This document shows positions 36,921 to 50,518 of a stretch of 64,000 nt of DNA, piece after piece; position 1 is the first letter of the stretch, and every line of letters starts with the position of its first letter. The position numbers were made by a program, and so were the translations under genes. The stretch comes from Lingula anatina (taxonomy: Eukaryota > Brachiopoda > Lingulata > Lingulida > Lingulidae). The DNA lies in contig NW_019773903.1 of NCBI RefSeq assembly GCF_001039355.2, forward strand, positions 30,764-94,763. Direction: 5' to 3'. Under the pieces are notes generated by a model. The model was not told the DNA's origin. It saw only the letters and a program-made list of their open reading frames with translations, and did no database searches.

Positions 36921-37351
36921 TTGAAACGTTAGCAGTAAATATTTGATATAGAATGTTAATTTTCATTTCTGCATCTTTACCAAACGTTTGTAGATACTGA
37001 AGTGACTGCATTTTTCCCCGTCCTTAGGGGGAAATGCTACTAGACCTCGAAATGTTTCTAAGGGGAAGTGCGTTTGACCAGCTGTCCACCTTGTGCGTTC
37101 TTTGAGCGTCTGACGGCGTCCTGGCCAGTTTCATGGTCGCACAAAGGACGCAGAAAGGACGCCGTCCAGCGTAAAGGGGGTTGAAACGTTAGCAGTAAAT
37201 ATTTGATATAGAATGTTAATTTTCATTTCTGCATCTTTACCAAACGTTTGTAGATACTGAAGTGACTGCATTTTTCCCCGTCCTTAGGGGGAAATGCTAC
37301 TAGACCTCGAAATGTTTCTAAGGGGAAGTGCGTTTGACCAGCTGTCCACCT
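36832..37351 (+). repeat. Exact 260-bp tandem duplication across the right end of the GCGTCC element
   Basis: 36832-37091 and 37092-37351 appear identical. The unit includes the right terminal repeat of the transposon plus about 170 bases of flank. Perfect identity means a very recent duplication or an assembly overlap without an n. Confidence 0.85.
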
Positions 37352-39364
37352 TCTGGTAACTTTTAAAACTTTTTCGATCATGGCACTGTGTTCTTAAACG
37401 CACTTGATTCAAACATCCATCCTCACCCATCTGTTATTTACAATTTTAACTATAACTGACAATCTGCTAGATCAATATGGTAGATCAATATTTGCAATTA
37501 CTACACGAGGTTTTGTGTTGTTGAACTGAACACATATTTATACACGACTCTTATGTATCTCGCTAAAATTCCGTACTCCATTTGAAAGAAGGTCCTGGCT
37601 GTACCAGTGAAATGGACCACTGGATATGAAAAGAACATTAATTCACCTGTTTGTGTTATTCTATCTTCCACAATAATCGTTAGTAAGAGATCACTGGTTC
37701 CCTTCATTCTCATGCTGTGGAATGCCCACACATCAATGTTTTCTCAACCACACGGGGCAATGGGACCACAGAGAGTTTTTTCACTAGATTTTTATCTGGC
37801 TAAATGAAAAGACTTTCCGTACTCCGTTTCACCCTGCCGGTATGGATTATGTATGTATCCCGTATTTCAGGACAGAAAAGAAGAGAATGCGAGTTTTATG
37901 AATCATTCAATAAGTCCATTCAGCTTTGTAGGCTTTGGCAGGTTATGGGGTCAGGGGATTATTTATTTGCTTTTCGCGTTTTTTCCCTTCATGTTGTTAT
38001 TGTCTTTGTTATCTGAAATCAAACGTGCACAGCAATTGATCCGGATGTTTTAAAAGGGCGAATTAATTACAGCCGCAATCGATCTGGATGTTTCAAAAGG
38101 GCGAATGAATTTCAGCAGATACATTATTGAAAAAAAAAAAAACAGAGAGAGGCAAAGAGAAACTTATATTTTGCCATAGTCACGCCTGGTCACTCTCCAG
38201 ATCTGGTTTCTATCATGCTTATAGCCGCCTGGTGCACCGCATGCACTATAAGAAAACTCTAAAACTCTCAAAATATGAATTAGGTATGACTTCTTTGTCT
38301 TTTCAGATAAGTTTCTAAAATATTTGTAGTTTTAACAAATTCTCTACATACATAAAATATGAAAGAAAGATACCGCTACAGGGTTTTTAGTTGAACGTTC
38401 ACCATTTGTATGAATAGTGCTCTTGATGGCAAGGACAGCGCCGACTTTGTGAAAATTTATCATAATAATGGAAGTCTTAACTTGTAAACCGTTCTAAAAC
38501 TGTGGAAACGATCTGTTACCAATGTACTTTAAAGTCATGTGCCTCTCACATACAAGGTTATAAGGAGATACGCAAGGAGATACGCAAACTAAGTTGGAAA
38601 CATAACTACAGTTACATCATTTCCATGAATCATTAATGCTGCAGGTGGACTGTACATGTACATGGTGTTACAAAAAGGAAACTTGTACCGAAAAACGGAA
38701 CGTCTCGAATAATTTGACATTGTGTAACTCAAGGCCAAGAAGGCCGTTGCAAAGGCAGTCTTCTCAAAATAACTTCACTGTAGAGTATATTCCATAGAAG
38801 TAAAATGTATTTAACTGACCCTGACACCTGTAGGTAAAGATATGCAGGCTATGATTTCATTTTCTGTTTACCTGTAGACGGGGATAAAAAGTAAGTTAAC
38901 CTCTATAACCAAGATAACCTGGGAATTCATTGAAATCAGAGCTGGGTGCAGTGATGCTCTTTGGAGAGAACGCACTGTGACAGATTAAATCTGTCTACTC
39001 TTATGGATGCAGAATGACACTATGACAGTCGGTGAATGTCGAACATAACACTCTATCAACAGAACAATAAATTCCGTAATGCCTTAAGCATCAAAGTTGT
39101 TTTGCCATATAACTTGCTAGGGTGGTTTTGTATCATGTTACATGAAAGAAAGAACCTGAATTTCACAGAAAACACCCCAGAATAAAGAGTATATCGCAAT
39201 GGTAGCATAAGATCTCTGGGTGTGCATGGTATCTAGTGCGCGATAGACCTGTATTCAGCATTTCATTAATTTTTCTGTAATTTCCACATTTTCCTTTAAA
39301 TCCTCAAGAGACACATTTACTTGTTTTGTGTTAATTGCTTACGTCTATATTAATATTATCATTT
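37352..39364. other. Non-coding stretch, no gene seen
   Basis: AT-rich sequence with no exon I can defend. Short frames at 37501-38320 overlap on both strands without domains. It ends at the n at 39365, where ACGTCTATATTAATATTATC recurs at 39538-39562, again a contig-overlap signature. Confidence 0.45.
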
Positions 39365-39704
39365 TNTCTCTCATAACGTTGGGCCAACAACAGGTACTTT
39401 TTCACCATTATCCCATGAAGTCGCAGGCAATATCTTATGTGGAGATGAAGTCGCAATTTATCCTATGAAGTCGATTTGACAGTAAAATCAGAGCATTTAT
39501 CCCATGAAGTGGTAATATACCATGAAGTATCTTAACATACGTCTATATTAATATTATCATTTTATGATGGAATACTACGCCTTTAAGCTTAATCAGGCTT
39601 TATGAATAAATAAGTAATTATCTCCAGCTTTTACCCACTTAAACATATCTAAGAAATGCACAGTATAACATATATACGAGGTAACTTTTCGACAGTTGCA
39701 TGTA

Positions 39705-41341
39705 CAACATTGGTCAAGAAGGTTGTCCCACCCCCATTTTTATGTACTTATATTTACAAATGATCACCTCACAGGTGTAAATTGTTATAAACGTTGCCTC
39801 TTATTCAAGATACCGTGTCTAACATGATAAATGGTTCAGAATATAAAAAATAGTGGCGAAAATATGCACATTTTATACTATTTAGTAAAATTTATAACTG
39901 GCACCCACTCAAATTCAATGCTTCACTGTGATTTCCGCAGATGTAAAGAAATGTCTATTTAATTAAAAGGATGCCTTCAGATGTCACCAAATTTACACAC
40001 AGTTAGCATTAGGATGTACTCGTTAAAGGTCACGTGCCCAACAACGTGTGCGTCCACGGCGTACTGCAATTATCTCCTGTAGGCGGCGCGACAAGCCTTC
40101 AACAAGGGTAACAATTCTGTTTCGTGGGATTTTGTCCCATTTTATCCCAAAGAGCGTGGCGGAATTGGTCGAAATTATTTGGGAATTGGTTTGTCTCTGT
40201 AATGCACATTCCAATTATGGCCACAGGTGCTCAGTAGGATTAGCATCAGGGCTCAAAGACGGTTGTCCCATCCTCAGAGCCCTGTGTTTCTGCAACAAAT
40301 CACTTGCCAGACGAGAGCTGTCAGCAAGTGCGTTGTCACAATGAAGCCGGTAGCATCCCTGAAGTCACTTCTTGCAAATGGAGTGAGCTATCTGTTGAGA
40401 ATGTTACAGTAAAATGCTCCGGTTGTGTTTTGTGCCAGAGGCAACAATGTACTAATACCATGGGCTTGGAATGATCTACAAATTCGGACTAATCTAACAC
40501 CTCAGGCGATATTATGCTGCACACACCCTTCCAAGAGGCATTTTTCAACATGTCTACGGACTGATATTTGGCCATTGAATGGATACAAGAAATAACTTGA
40601 TTCTGCAGCAAAATCAACTTCCTTCTAGTGATGTATGGCCAGGTTCAGGTGCCTGTGGGATCACTAAACGTAGCATTCTCACTCCATCTTTAAGAACTGA
40701 CTTTGGGGTTAACCCCAGGCTCCATTATGACAGCACACTTGCTCACACTGCTCGCCTGGCAAGCGATTTGTTGCAGAAACACAATGTTCAAAGGATGGAA
40801 CCACTAATCACCTGTGACATTAATTGAAGTGTGCAATGCAGAGGAGAACCAAACTCCTAATGATCTGGACCAACTCATCCAAGCTATTGAGGGAGAATGG
40901 GACAATATCCCCCTAAACACAAAATTGTTACCCTTTTTGAAGGCTTGTCGCGCCGCCTACAGGAGATAATTGCAGTACGCGGTAGATGCACACGCCACTA
41001 GGCAAGTGACCTTTAACGAGCACAACCTAATGCTAATTGTGTGTAAATTTGGTGACTTTTGATGGCGTATTTTCAATTTAATAGGCATTTTTTACATCTG
41101 TAGAAATCAAAGTGAAACATTGGATTTGAGGGGGTACCTGATATAAATTTTACTAAATGGAATAAAATGTGTGTATTTTTACCACCATTTTGTATTTTTA
41201 TAACCATTAATGATGTTCGACATGGTATCTGGAATAAAAACACTATTTCTAACAATTTAGAACTGTGAAGTGATCATTTGTAAATTAAAGTACATGGGAA
41301 TGGGGTGGGACAACATTTTTGACCAATGTTGTATGTTAGAA
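39705..41341. mobile_element. Palindromic Tc1/mariner-type element: two 3' halves head to head
   Basis: The outer ends TACAACATTGGTCAAGAAGG and ACCAATGTTGTA are inverted, each with a TA at the edge as in Tc1/mariner insertions. Each arm is about 600 bases and carries a decayed C-terminal transposase reading outward. The left arm (minus strand, about 40360-40024) gives LASDLLQKHRALRM, TEHLWP, then RIVTLVEGLSRRLQEIIAVR. The right arm (plus, about 40735-41022) gives LASDLLQKHNVQRM and matching GLSRRLQEIIAVR. Stops and frameshifts inactivate both. Two C-terminal halves facing away from each other indicate a fold-back structure or an inverted duplication. Confidence 0.7.
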
Positions 41342-42026
41342 TCACCTGACAACTTAACAGCGGCAGTTGGGAAGTTTCCTCCACATACTTACACACAAAG
41401 CAAAATAAACACCTGCATGTTTTTCTTCTTACCTAGGCCAGGGGTGGTGGTATACACAATGCAATTGCGTTAACAATATCACGTGATGGATATTCTGTAT
41501 GACCTGCTAGCTGCTTTTTAAGTCAGCTGAAAGGGGTTAATACGTCAGTATTTTCCCATAAGTTTCACTTTTGATAATGTGGAAATGCTATTTGTTACGG
41601 TTTTGCACTATGATTTAGCTAGTCACAATTTTAAGTTAGGATTATGGGCCTTTTTCCGACACTGTTCAGCACAAATAATTGTTCGTCATCAAGACTTTCG
41701 TAAAGCTAAGATCGCTAGCAGCATGTACGATTGGTTCAGTGTTTGCTCATCCTTGGTATACGGTGTTTAGCACCTGAAGTGTCACTGTACCCCCACACTC
41801 CAAACACAAGCATGACTTGATAACGCTTTCTTGTGGCTGATTACAGCGCCCTTCTCAGTCTATGCCATGCAGGTCAATTGTCTTCATTTACTTTCAGAGG
41901 TCTGCGTTTATATTCAAATTATCTTTTATTGTAATGTTTTTTTTTTTTACTTCTGCACTCACATATTTTTACAAATTCAACTTTCTGGTTGCTATCTTGT
42001 ATGATATATTATTAAATTATTATAAA

Positions 42027-42027
42027 C

Positions 42028-42073
<46 letters not shown>
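42027..42073 (+). repeat. (TTA)n microsatellite
   Basis: Uninterrupted trinucleotide run. The poly-Leu and poly-Ile frames over it are artefacts. Confidence 0.95.
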
Positions 42074-42074
<1 letters not shown>

Positions 42075-42628
42075 TGTCTACAATAGATGTCCCAACAATA
42101 ATGGATGTGTTTTTTTCATAGCAGGGGAGACACATATTTATATTCATGGGCCTATTTCTCCTATATTGACCTGAACGTGACATTAAACACAATGCAACTA
42201 CGTCAACAGACACCGAACAATGGGTATATCTTTATATAGATAACCTGACTTATGCGAAGGTCGGTTCAATGTCAGGTAACTTTTGTCTTACTTTTAATGT
42301 TTCAGAATGGAATAGAGGAAGTAAAAGGATTCCAGCTGTGGAGATTACGATGAAAATACTTCTGACAGAAAATCTGTCCTGATATTTACCTGCTTTAAGT
42401 GTGTGCTAACGTTACTGTGATCGCTATTATTCAAAGCTACAACGTCAGAAGTAAACAGGTATTTTTTTAACAATTACTGACACAATTTTTGTGACTGAGA
42501 AATTGCACGCAAAAGGAACCACGGTTATAGCTAGGTGTCTGGAGATCTATACATATTTTTTTAATTTGAAAACAGTCGGACAGATATGGCGTCTGGATCA
42601 AATAAAAACCTCTGGTAAAGGCTTGGCA

Positions 42629-43607
42629 ATGGAGAAGACACCTGTGTCAGCACCAGACATGTCTTCAAATAAATCCTACAGCCCAGGTATGAGATCTACT
42701 ACCGGAAAGGAAGCCATGTTAGGGCAGTCTAGACAAGGTGTAAATCCAAGATCAGGACAGGTGACAGTACAGACACAACCTCCACATCATCCCGTTTCCT
42801 TAGAGAAGGCTGAATGTATGCATTCCTTCAGTGCTAAACTGGAAGATGATAGGGGAACCCTCATGCATGTAACCGGCTTAGCCATACATAAGGAGCAACT
42901 ATTTGTTGTGGATTATGGAAACAACAGAACCAAAGTATTCACACATAAAGGGCAATTTAAGTTTGACATTAAACTAAACAGACCATGGGATGTGGCTGTG
43001 TCACAGACTGGTCAACTGTATATAACATCAACTGATGACAAATGTGTCAAAGTGTACTCCACCAGAGGTCAGCAGGTGACAACCATGGGTCATGGTCTAC
43101 TGGAGGTTCCATGTGGTATCACACTTAACGGACAAGGTCATGTGATGGTATGTGACAGAGGAAAGAGGTCTATCTTCACATTCCATGCAGACAGTGGACA
43201 GCTCCTGAACACTATTCCACTCAGTATGTGTGGAGACCCAGCGTACATCACAGTGAACAGTGTGAATGATAACATTGTGCTATCAGACTGGTTGGGACAC
43301 TGTGTACATGTGCTGTCACCTACTGGTGATCAGCTGTGGCAGTACGGTACACACGGCAGAGGTGTTGGTAAGCTGAAGTCACCACATGGAGTGTACACAG
43401 ACAGCTATGGTCACATCTTCGTTGTTGACTGTGATAATCACAGGATAGTGGCACTGAGTCCACAGGGACAGTTTATCAGATACATTGTCACTAAGGATGG
43501 TGGGTTGAAGTTACCCAGTGCATTAGCCATCAACCCTGCTGGCCAGCTGGTGGTGGGAGATTTGAGAGGCAAAGTTAAGACATTCAAGTTCATTCAACCG
43601 ACAGAAG
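42629..43607 (+). CDS. Six-bladed NHL beta-propeller, first coding exon of an NHL-Roc protein
   Basis: I start at ATG 42629, which has G at -3 and +4. About 70 disordered residues are followed by six NHL blades, recognisable as VTGLAIHKEQLFVVDYGNN, PWDVAVSQTGQLYITSTDD, VPCGITLNGQGHVMVCDRG, PAYITVNSVNDNIVLSDWL, SPHGVYTDSYGHIFVVDCDN and LPSALAINPAGQLVVGDLR. Six blades make one complete propeller, as in TRIM2/3/71 and related proteins, usually a protein- or RNA-binding surface. No RING or B-box is seen upstream. The exon ends at GAAG|GTAAGG (43607) in phase 1. Reading into the intron gives only a short tail and a stop. The next compatible acceptor with clear coding sequence is at 62620. Confidence 0.85.
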
Positions 43608-45002
43608 GTAAGGGAAATGTGTTTGCTGCTATTGATTTCATCATTATGAAACATTTTGAAAGTTTACTAGTCATACAATGCTTTTTTACAATGCTTTAAA
43701 CCATGAATATCATTGCGTTAATTTCAGTGTCAATGGTTTATTATGATTCACTCCACAAGAAATCCTGTGAACTTTGGCAAATATTTATGCAAAATGACAT
43801 TGCTTGTCTACATTTAAGCAATACTTTGTAAATGCAGGTATTTGGCTAAACATTAACATTGAAAAATAGGTCTATCGCCAGGTTTTAATTTTAAAGACTT
43901 AAAGTGTTTTGATTTTAAAAAAATCATTCATTGCTGCTTTGTTCATAGTATTAAGATCGGCGTTTTCTTTTTTACTCTCTCTCTCTCCCACTCTTTTTTA
44001 TTTTCAGCTTAAGATTTATAAATCTCTATATATACTAGTGTTGTTACTCTCTCTAAGATATGAAATTATTTTAAATAAGATACTTTCAGTTTCATTACTA
44101 TTATTTAATATAGTTAACTAATCCATTCAAAATTAAAATTTCTCTTTTTGAGGGTGCAAAAGAGTTTTAAATCTGTGTGACAAACAAAAATTCACATTTA
44201 AAACCCATTTTATTTACTGAATACTGTTCCATGTGAAATTTTATTCACCCTTTTGTATATGCACTGGTCATGCTGAAAGTTGTCTTCTCAATTATTAATT
44301 AAGCAGTTAAGAAGGGTCCACATTCACTGTTTGGGCAACTTGATCTAAGGTTTTTAAATATTTTAAAGTCGAACTGCCCTCAAAGGAGAAGCATCTCTCC
44401 CAGCAAATAAAGTTTACTATAAATGATGATGATGATGATGATGACTTCAGCCAAAACTGACAAACAAATAAAATCAGCACCAGAGGAAAATTCTTGAATT
44501 TTATTCGTAGTTAAATGCATATCAAAATGAAATACATTAAAAGCACTTCACTATACAAGTGGCCAGGCATTTTCCCTGGATATGTCAATCAGTGAAAACT
44601 AAATCAATTTTCCAGTTAGAAATTGGGCCGCTTTAAGCAATTGTCACCCTCCCATCCAGTGGTTAAAAGATACCTCGACATCATCAAAATGTGCCCCCTC
44701 TAAAACTATTGTCAAATGTTTGTTAACTAAAGCATACTGTGTTCCAAACTTGGCTTCCAGTCATATTTGATTCTTTAGAGAGCACTAAACCCTCCCTCTA
44801 CTAGAGAATTGGACAGAGCGTTATACATGTGAATATTAGACCGGTCTCGTGGCCCTGAAAGAAATCTCATACGTATCTTCATTTTCATTTACTTTGAACC
44901 TGGCTCTTCAAGGCAGGGCACTCCCTATGCAAGTCATTAAGCTTTTGGTCGGCGCCCATACTGGAAGAAATTGTCCAGAAATAGTCTGCTGTGGAATGTT
45001 TC

Positions 45003-45127
45003 TGTGACGAAGTTATTGGCTTGTCTTCGTCATGTTACGCGAGGTAGCAAATACAACTCAGATATTATCTTTCTTGTTATTAATTGAACTGCTGTTCTGT
45101 TATTACCCGCGCCGCTTCCTTCATTTC
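45003..45127 (+). repeat. 125-bp direct repeat, left copy (possible short LTR)
   Basis: Begins TGTGACGAAGTTATTGGC and ends GCCGCTTCCTTCATTTC. It matches 49957-50081 over the whole 125 bases without indels, with about seven substitutions. The TGTG start and a possible ...TTCA end would fit LTRs. No tRNA primer-binding site is obvious next to it. Confidence 0.55.
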
Positions 45128-48100
45128 AATAAGGCCGATCGCTCCCTGTCCAATGAACAGCAGTCACCACAACGTTGCGACCAGCGCATCGTTCATGATG
45201 AAGTACTTGTTCATCATCATATTTATCCACACTGTAGCGCTCCCTTGTTGATGGCTATAAGAGAATTGTTTTATATAAAATTCAAACCAGATTAGACAAA
45301 AACATACCGAAAAAATAATTAAGAATCTTCCTTAATGCATATAATCAGTTTCACGTCTTTATATTTACAAAAGCTAAGTACACTGTTCCTGTACCAATAA
45401 TCGTATAGTTAAATATCAATAACTAATAATTATAAGACCGACAGGCTGAATATAGATATACTTTTCATAAGTCACGTATTCAATATTCAATGCACAATAC
45501 TTAACATTTTCTTATAACCACATGCAATAACATTTGACGCAAAGGATCCAATAAAATCTAAAGTTAATTTCCCACAAATGAATAGTTCCATTTGGTATGG
45601 TCCGTTACATCCTCCCTTTTGAATTTTAGCACGAAAGTTCAGTTAGCATATAATGTCAAATCCGTCCTTCTAGACAGTGCATAGCGATTGTCATCTGCCA
45701 TTCATTGTATATGGATAAACGTCTTATTCGCGCACGTTGGTATACGTGTAGATAAATGTGCACAGTTTCTGTATGTCCACGAATGGCCATGTCCAGCGTT
45801 TACGAATATATCCAAAACGAATGAAGCAGAAATGCATGTCAAGAAAAACTTCACTACGTATATTATAACAATCGTCGCTTATACTCTTCAGTCTCCCCTC
45901 TTGCCAGGGGCGCAACCTAGGCTGAGTACCTTTCCCACTAGCTCACTTACTAGCTCATTCGTTTTCAGTTTGCTAGGGCCTGACTGTACATTGAGCTGAG
46001 CGCGGTTGCTATTCTTAAGCCTTACTGCCTTTTGCGACCCAACCGGCAGGTGACCCAGTCGATAGCGATCACTCAGTCCCGTAGAGCTTACCAGGCTCCC
46101 AGGGAACAACCGACGGTCTGATCCCGGTCCCACTGGCATGGGTTATCGGAACTTTGACCGTTTTCACCTGCCTTGCCTGTTCACCACCGTGTTGGAACCG
46201 CATCAACATCGCGTGGCTAGGTGGGGACTGTCGTCCCCGTACCACTCAGTGAACCGTTATTCACACTGAGCCGACTAGACGGTACCACAGTATCCTGTTA
46301 ATTCAGGATTCGAGACACAATGGGCCTTCAGTCTTCTCCCACACCACTATAACACGTCTTTAATGTGCCCCCAGAGCCTTGCGACTCTACTGCCGCCTGT
46401 TGACGACAGGGCTTCGGGGAGCCTATCCCCCTCGCCTATCGTCATCAAACTTGAATACAGTCACGTTTAACAGGCAATATTTTAACTTGCCATAGTATAA
46501 TTCATCCAAAAGATTATGATAACAATTAAACATATATATGAAACCATGCTTATAATATGATAATATGTCCAATAAAAATACTTATGCTAATAATAAAAAT
46601 AATAGAAGATGCTAATATTTATCTGGCGTCCCAGATTTTAGTATTTATATGACGTCATGCTCACACTTTTATACCTCAACTCCACGTACTCAATTATATC
46701 CATAACCACATCGATATCTTATTCCTCACAATATATCAAATAATATTCACATAAGGCCATTTATCCTTGCATCATTTATTCTCATTAACTCATTTTTCCC
46801 ACTCGATCTTTTGATTGCCAATATAATCACAATATCAACTAACAAGATCATTTTAAGAAGATCATTGAAATGCCAGTGATGAGGACTTTAATTAAGGCAA
46901 TTTATCGAGAAATTATTCTCCAATTTTATTCTTCGCAACCCTAAAAACATAATTTTATTGAAGGAACTTCCAATAAGATAGATTAATCATAATCTTAATA
47001 TTTGCTTGTCACCTTCAAAGGTGCATGCGCACTTTCGACGATATTTGACATTGCAAGGGGGTAGTGGGCAAAACAGAAGGGGTATTCTTATGAAAAGAAT
47101 TATGATTCATCATCTGAAATTACGCAGACCGTACGTTCAAGAGCCTTAAACCGAAAAAGGTGCAATAATAATTAGTATTGCCTGAAATTAAATTGAATGC
47201 CATTTAAGTGTCATATCCTGAAAACAAAAAATAAAAACTCGTTATGATGAATATCAAAATTACAAGGGTAGACAAACAACGAAAAATTCATTCGCTGTCT
47301 GGCTAACCTGGAAAAATAAACTATTTTATCAATTAGTGCAGCATTTTTGTTCAAGTCAACAACAAAATATTTCTAAATGCAGTTTTCCGTCTTGTCACGA
47401 ATTTTCACCAGTGAAGTGAGATATCTCAGCTGTTGGCATCTCTTCAAACATTCCGCAACCTGTAAAATTCTTAAGGTCAATAGATGCATAAAATATAAAC
47501 GGAAATGAATTTACTTAATAAACATAAGATGTATCAAAAAAATGAATAATGTTTACATTTATCTAAATTAGCAGGTATCGGAAAATATAATACATACAAA
47601 ATATATTCACCAAACAAATTTTACATGTTGTTTTATATCAAGTCTACAACCAATTCAAATTATTCCTTTAATCAATACCCAAACTTACTTACGTGAATCT
47701 TTTACGGTATCTGAGGGAAAATGAGGGACAACCATATCGCCGTTGAACTCCTAATAGTATTGTCCTAGAAAAGACTTAGCGTACATGTTTAAAAACAAAC
47801 GTCAATGGCATTGAAATTTAAGAGCATCTTTTTATACATTCCATAAAAAAATTAATGACATCACTTTAAGATAGTCTCTTTATAAATATCTTAATTCTAT
47901 CCCATTAGAATTCAACTTCGTCGCGTTTGCTACTCCCATCGTACTGTCTGATTTAAATAGGCGTGTTCTGTTTCATTAACACACACCTTAATATATTTTC
48001 TTCTTTTCCTTTACTCTTAAGTTATTCCCTTTAATATCGCCGCGTTTAGTTTTTATTTGAGCCCTAATATTCTAACCAAAAAGGAATTCATTTCCACTAA

Positions 48101-49956
48101 ACAAGATACTGTGCATCAACTTTTTAATCTGACGCGACCTCGTAAGGCTTCTACTTTAAATAATTCATCAGTGGTCTGGGACAAATTCGCTTGTCCTGCG
48201 GTCTCATTTTCTCGTTTTTCTTCATTTTTCTATTTTTTTTTTAATCACTTTGTGTAAAGGACATAACCTGTCACCCCTACCATATAGTATAGTCCACACA
48301 CCCCTATTAATAATAGGCACTGCCACTTACCACTTAGCATGAGTAGTTGATTAGACAGACAGCTTAGGTGCAAGCAGTTGAGTTTATGCAGACATCCAAG
48401 AAGATAGAAATTTGTCATACAAAAAGAGGACAAAAAAATTGTAAGTTTCATGTACTTTGCTTTTAACAACTGTCATTGTTACTATCAAATTCATATTGAG
48501 TGAAAATTTAGTTTTAGGGAAATATATTGTGGTATTTAAAAGTCTCAGTAAAATTTGGGTGTGGACTCGTGGATAATTCAAAAGAAGTCATTTTTCTTTA
48601 TTATTTAATGTTTTCACTTTATTAATATTTATTTATCTGTTTGTTTCTTTATTTCTATATATAATGTGCTCTAGGTTTTTTGTCAGTTATTTAAGCATTT
48701 TTTTCTTTTATTTTATTTACAGATTTGAACCATACACACATAAGTATCGTCACACAAGTTTGTGTAAAGAGACAATAAATCAACCATATGAGTACAAATA
48801 CAGTCTTCTCTTTTGTATTGGAGTGTCACCCGTCACACTTTGTTTATGGGCAAAGTTAGCAACGAAGCCCTGGAGTTATTTTGGAGGAAGTTTCCTCGTC
48901 AAACATTCAACACAAGAACGAACAAAATGATATCTGTAAATGACCTTTTCTAAAAAGTACCACGTCGTGTAAACTAGACAAAACTTTGTACTATAACTTG
49001 TCTGGAATAACACGTTGCAAAGAACCTCCTAGGTGGGGTGATTTCCTGCCATCAATTATCACGTTATCTCTAACAACAAGAAGCCAAGCGCCTTTGCAAC
49101 TAAGTAGAAGTTCGTCTAATGTCAAGTATGTGATAATTGACGCAAAATTCTTATCTTTACGTTGGAGTTTTTAAAACAATTCCTCTTTAAAACAAATGCC
49201 TCGCAATCTTGACATTTTGACAATGTAATATTTTTGTCACCTTTTTCTAACTGTTAAAAGCATTCCAGACCTTTAAATTCGTAGCCACCCTGTTTTAATT
49301 TAAAGTAAAGTACTTGTCTCAAGATAGTGTCTAACATATGTATTCTGTTCAAACATGCAGCATTAAAAAACTGTGCAGGGTCATTATGTTTTTCTAAGTC
49401 TTATTCTTCAACGTTTCCCTCATGGTATGGGCGGCGGCTAATCGCGTATGCATTCGCGAGGTGTTTACCTTAACTCTGCTCAAGTGAAATCTGTTAGGGG
49501 ATAAATTCAATAACCAATAATTCATTACTTCTAGAAATTCGATTACATTCAAATGGTCATGGAATTCTGGCACTGCCCTACACTTTGTCAACGTGAATAT
49601 CAGTTACCGAAACTATGTACCCTTAATACCTGACCTCTTCTCGCGCAATGAAGTTATTCAGATATTGCTAAGTTTGCATATCTCAGCCTTCGTAAAACTT
49701 TGTTAACCTCACTAAGGCAATATTTGAAATTGTGGCTGGCTACCATGAAGTCATCGAAATATCACAAAAAGCATTTTCCAAAATAATCGTTTAAAGCAAT
49801 TGTCTTACCTCCCATTTTTTTGTTTGTCCAATTCCAATCTCCCATCTAGATACTTTGTGTACGCCTGCGTATTTTCGTCCGGTGATCGTTCTCTCTCTTT
49901 CCGACAAGACTCATGATGTCAAACATCTATGTTTATATTTTGCATCCTCCACCATT
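45128..49956. other. Interior between the direct repeats: non-coding, with a GC-rich island at about 45895-46445
   Basis: No gag, pol, RT or integrase motif on either strand. The island is sharply richer in G+C than its flanks, carries no long frame and matches no rRNA or tRNA that I recognise. The rest is AT-rich. A non-autonomous LTR element (LARD-like) is one reading. Confidence 0.35.
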
Positions 49957-50081
49957 TGTGACGAAGTTATTGGCTTGTCTTCTTCGTGTTACGCGAGGTA
50001 GCAAATACAACTCAGATATTATCTTTCTTATTATTTATTGAACTACTGTCCTGTGATTACCCGCGCCGCTTCCTTCATTTC
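49957..50081 (+). repeat. 125-bp direct repeat, right copy (possible short LTR)
   Basis: Partner of 45003-45127. The divergence of about 5-6% would mean an old insertion if these are LTRs. Confidence 0.55.
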
Positions 50082-50477
50082 TATTCCTACCTCATGCAAT
50101 CTCTAGCGGCCTTCTCTCTGATTACACTAGGCGCAGTAGTATAAATACCATAAGAGCATGTTAATCAACATGAGTTGCTCTACTAAACACTCCCCGCTCT
50201 TATTCACTGCATGCTGTCACTAACTAACATTACATTTCTAGGGTAAACAATATCCAGGGTAAACAAGACACCATTGCCTGTGCAACAACACCTGCTTCAG
50301 TACATGTTGTAGCACTATCGTAAAAAAGGAAGCTTTATCTTTTGTTTGGCTACAGCACCTCTTTCCTAATGTCATGTGAGTTGCAGGGATCTGTTAGACA
50401 TAAGTGATCATAATTATTACGATAATAAAAGACAGTATCAGAACAGATTACAATAATATAATCACGGAAAAATAATT

Positions 50478-50478
<1 letters not shown>

Positions 50479-50515
<37 letters not shown>
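50479..50515 (+). repeat. (AAT)n microsatellite
   Basis: Uninterrupted AAT run, followed by CAAGGCGCCTTACAATAATG, a motif often seen near retroelement tails. Confidence 0.9.

Positions 50516-50518
<3 letters not shown>

Noticed and set aside
35607-36924. Several overlapping Arg/Ser-rich frames in both strands
   Set aside because: They are translations of the degenerate GCGTCC word repeats inside a DNA transposon, present in all frames.
39390-39540. CRISPR-like array
   Set aside because: Spacing and repeat length are irregular, repeats are short and imperfect, and the DNA is clearly eukaryotic.
45888-46139. GC-rich island as possible rRNA or a coding exon
   Set aside because: No recognisable rRNA core sequence, no long frame and no domain; left as unidentified.
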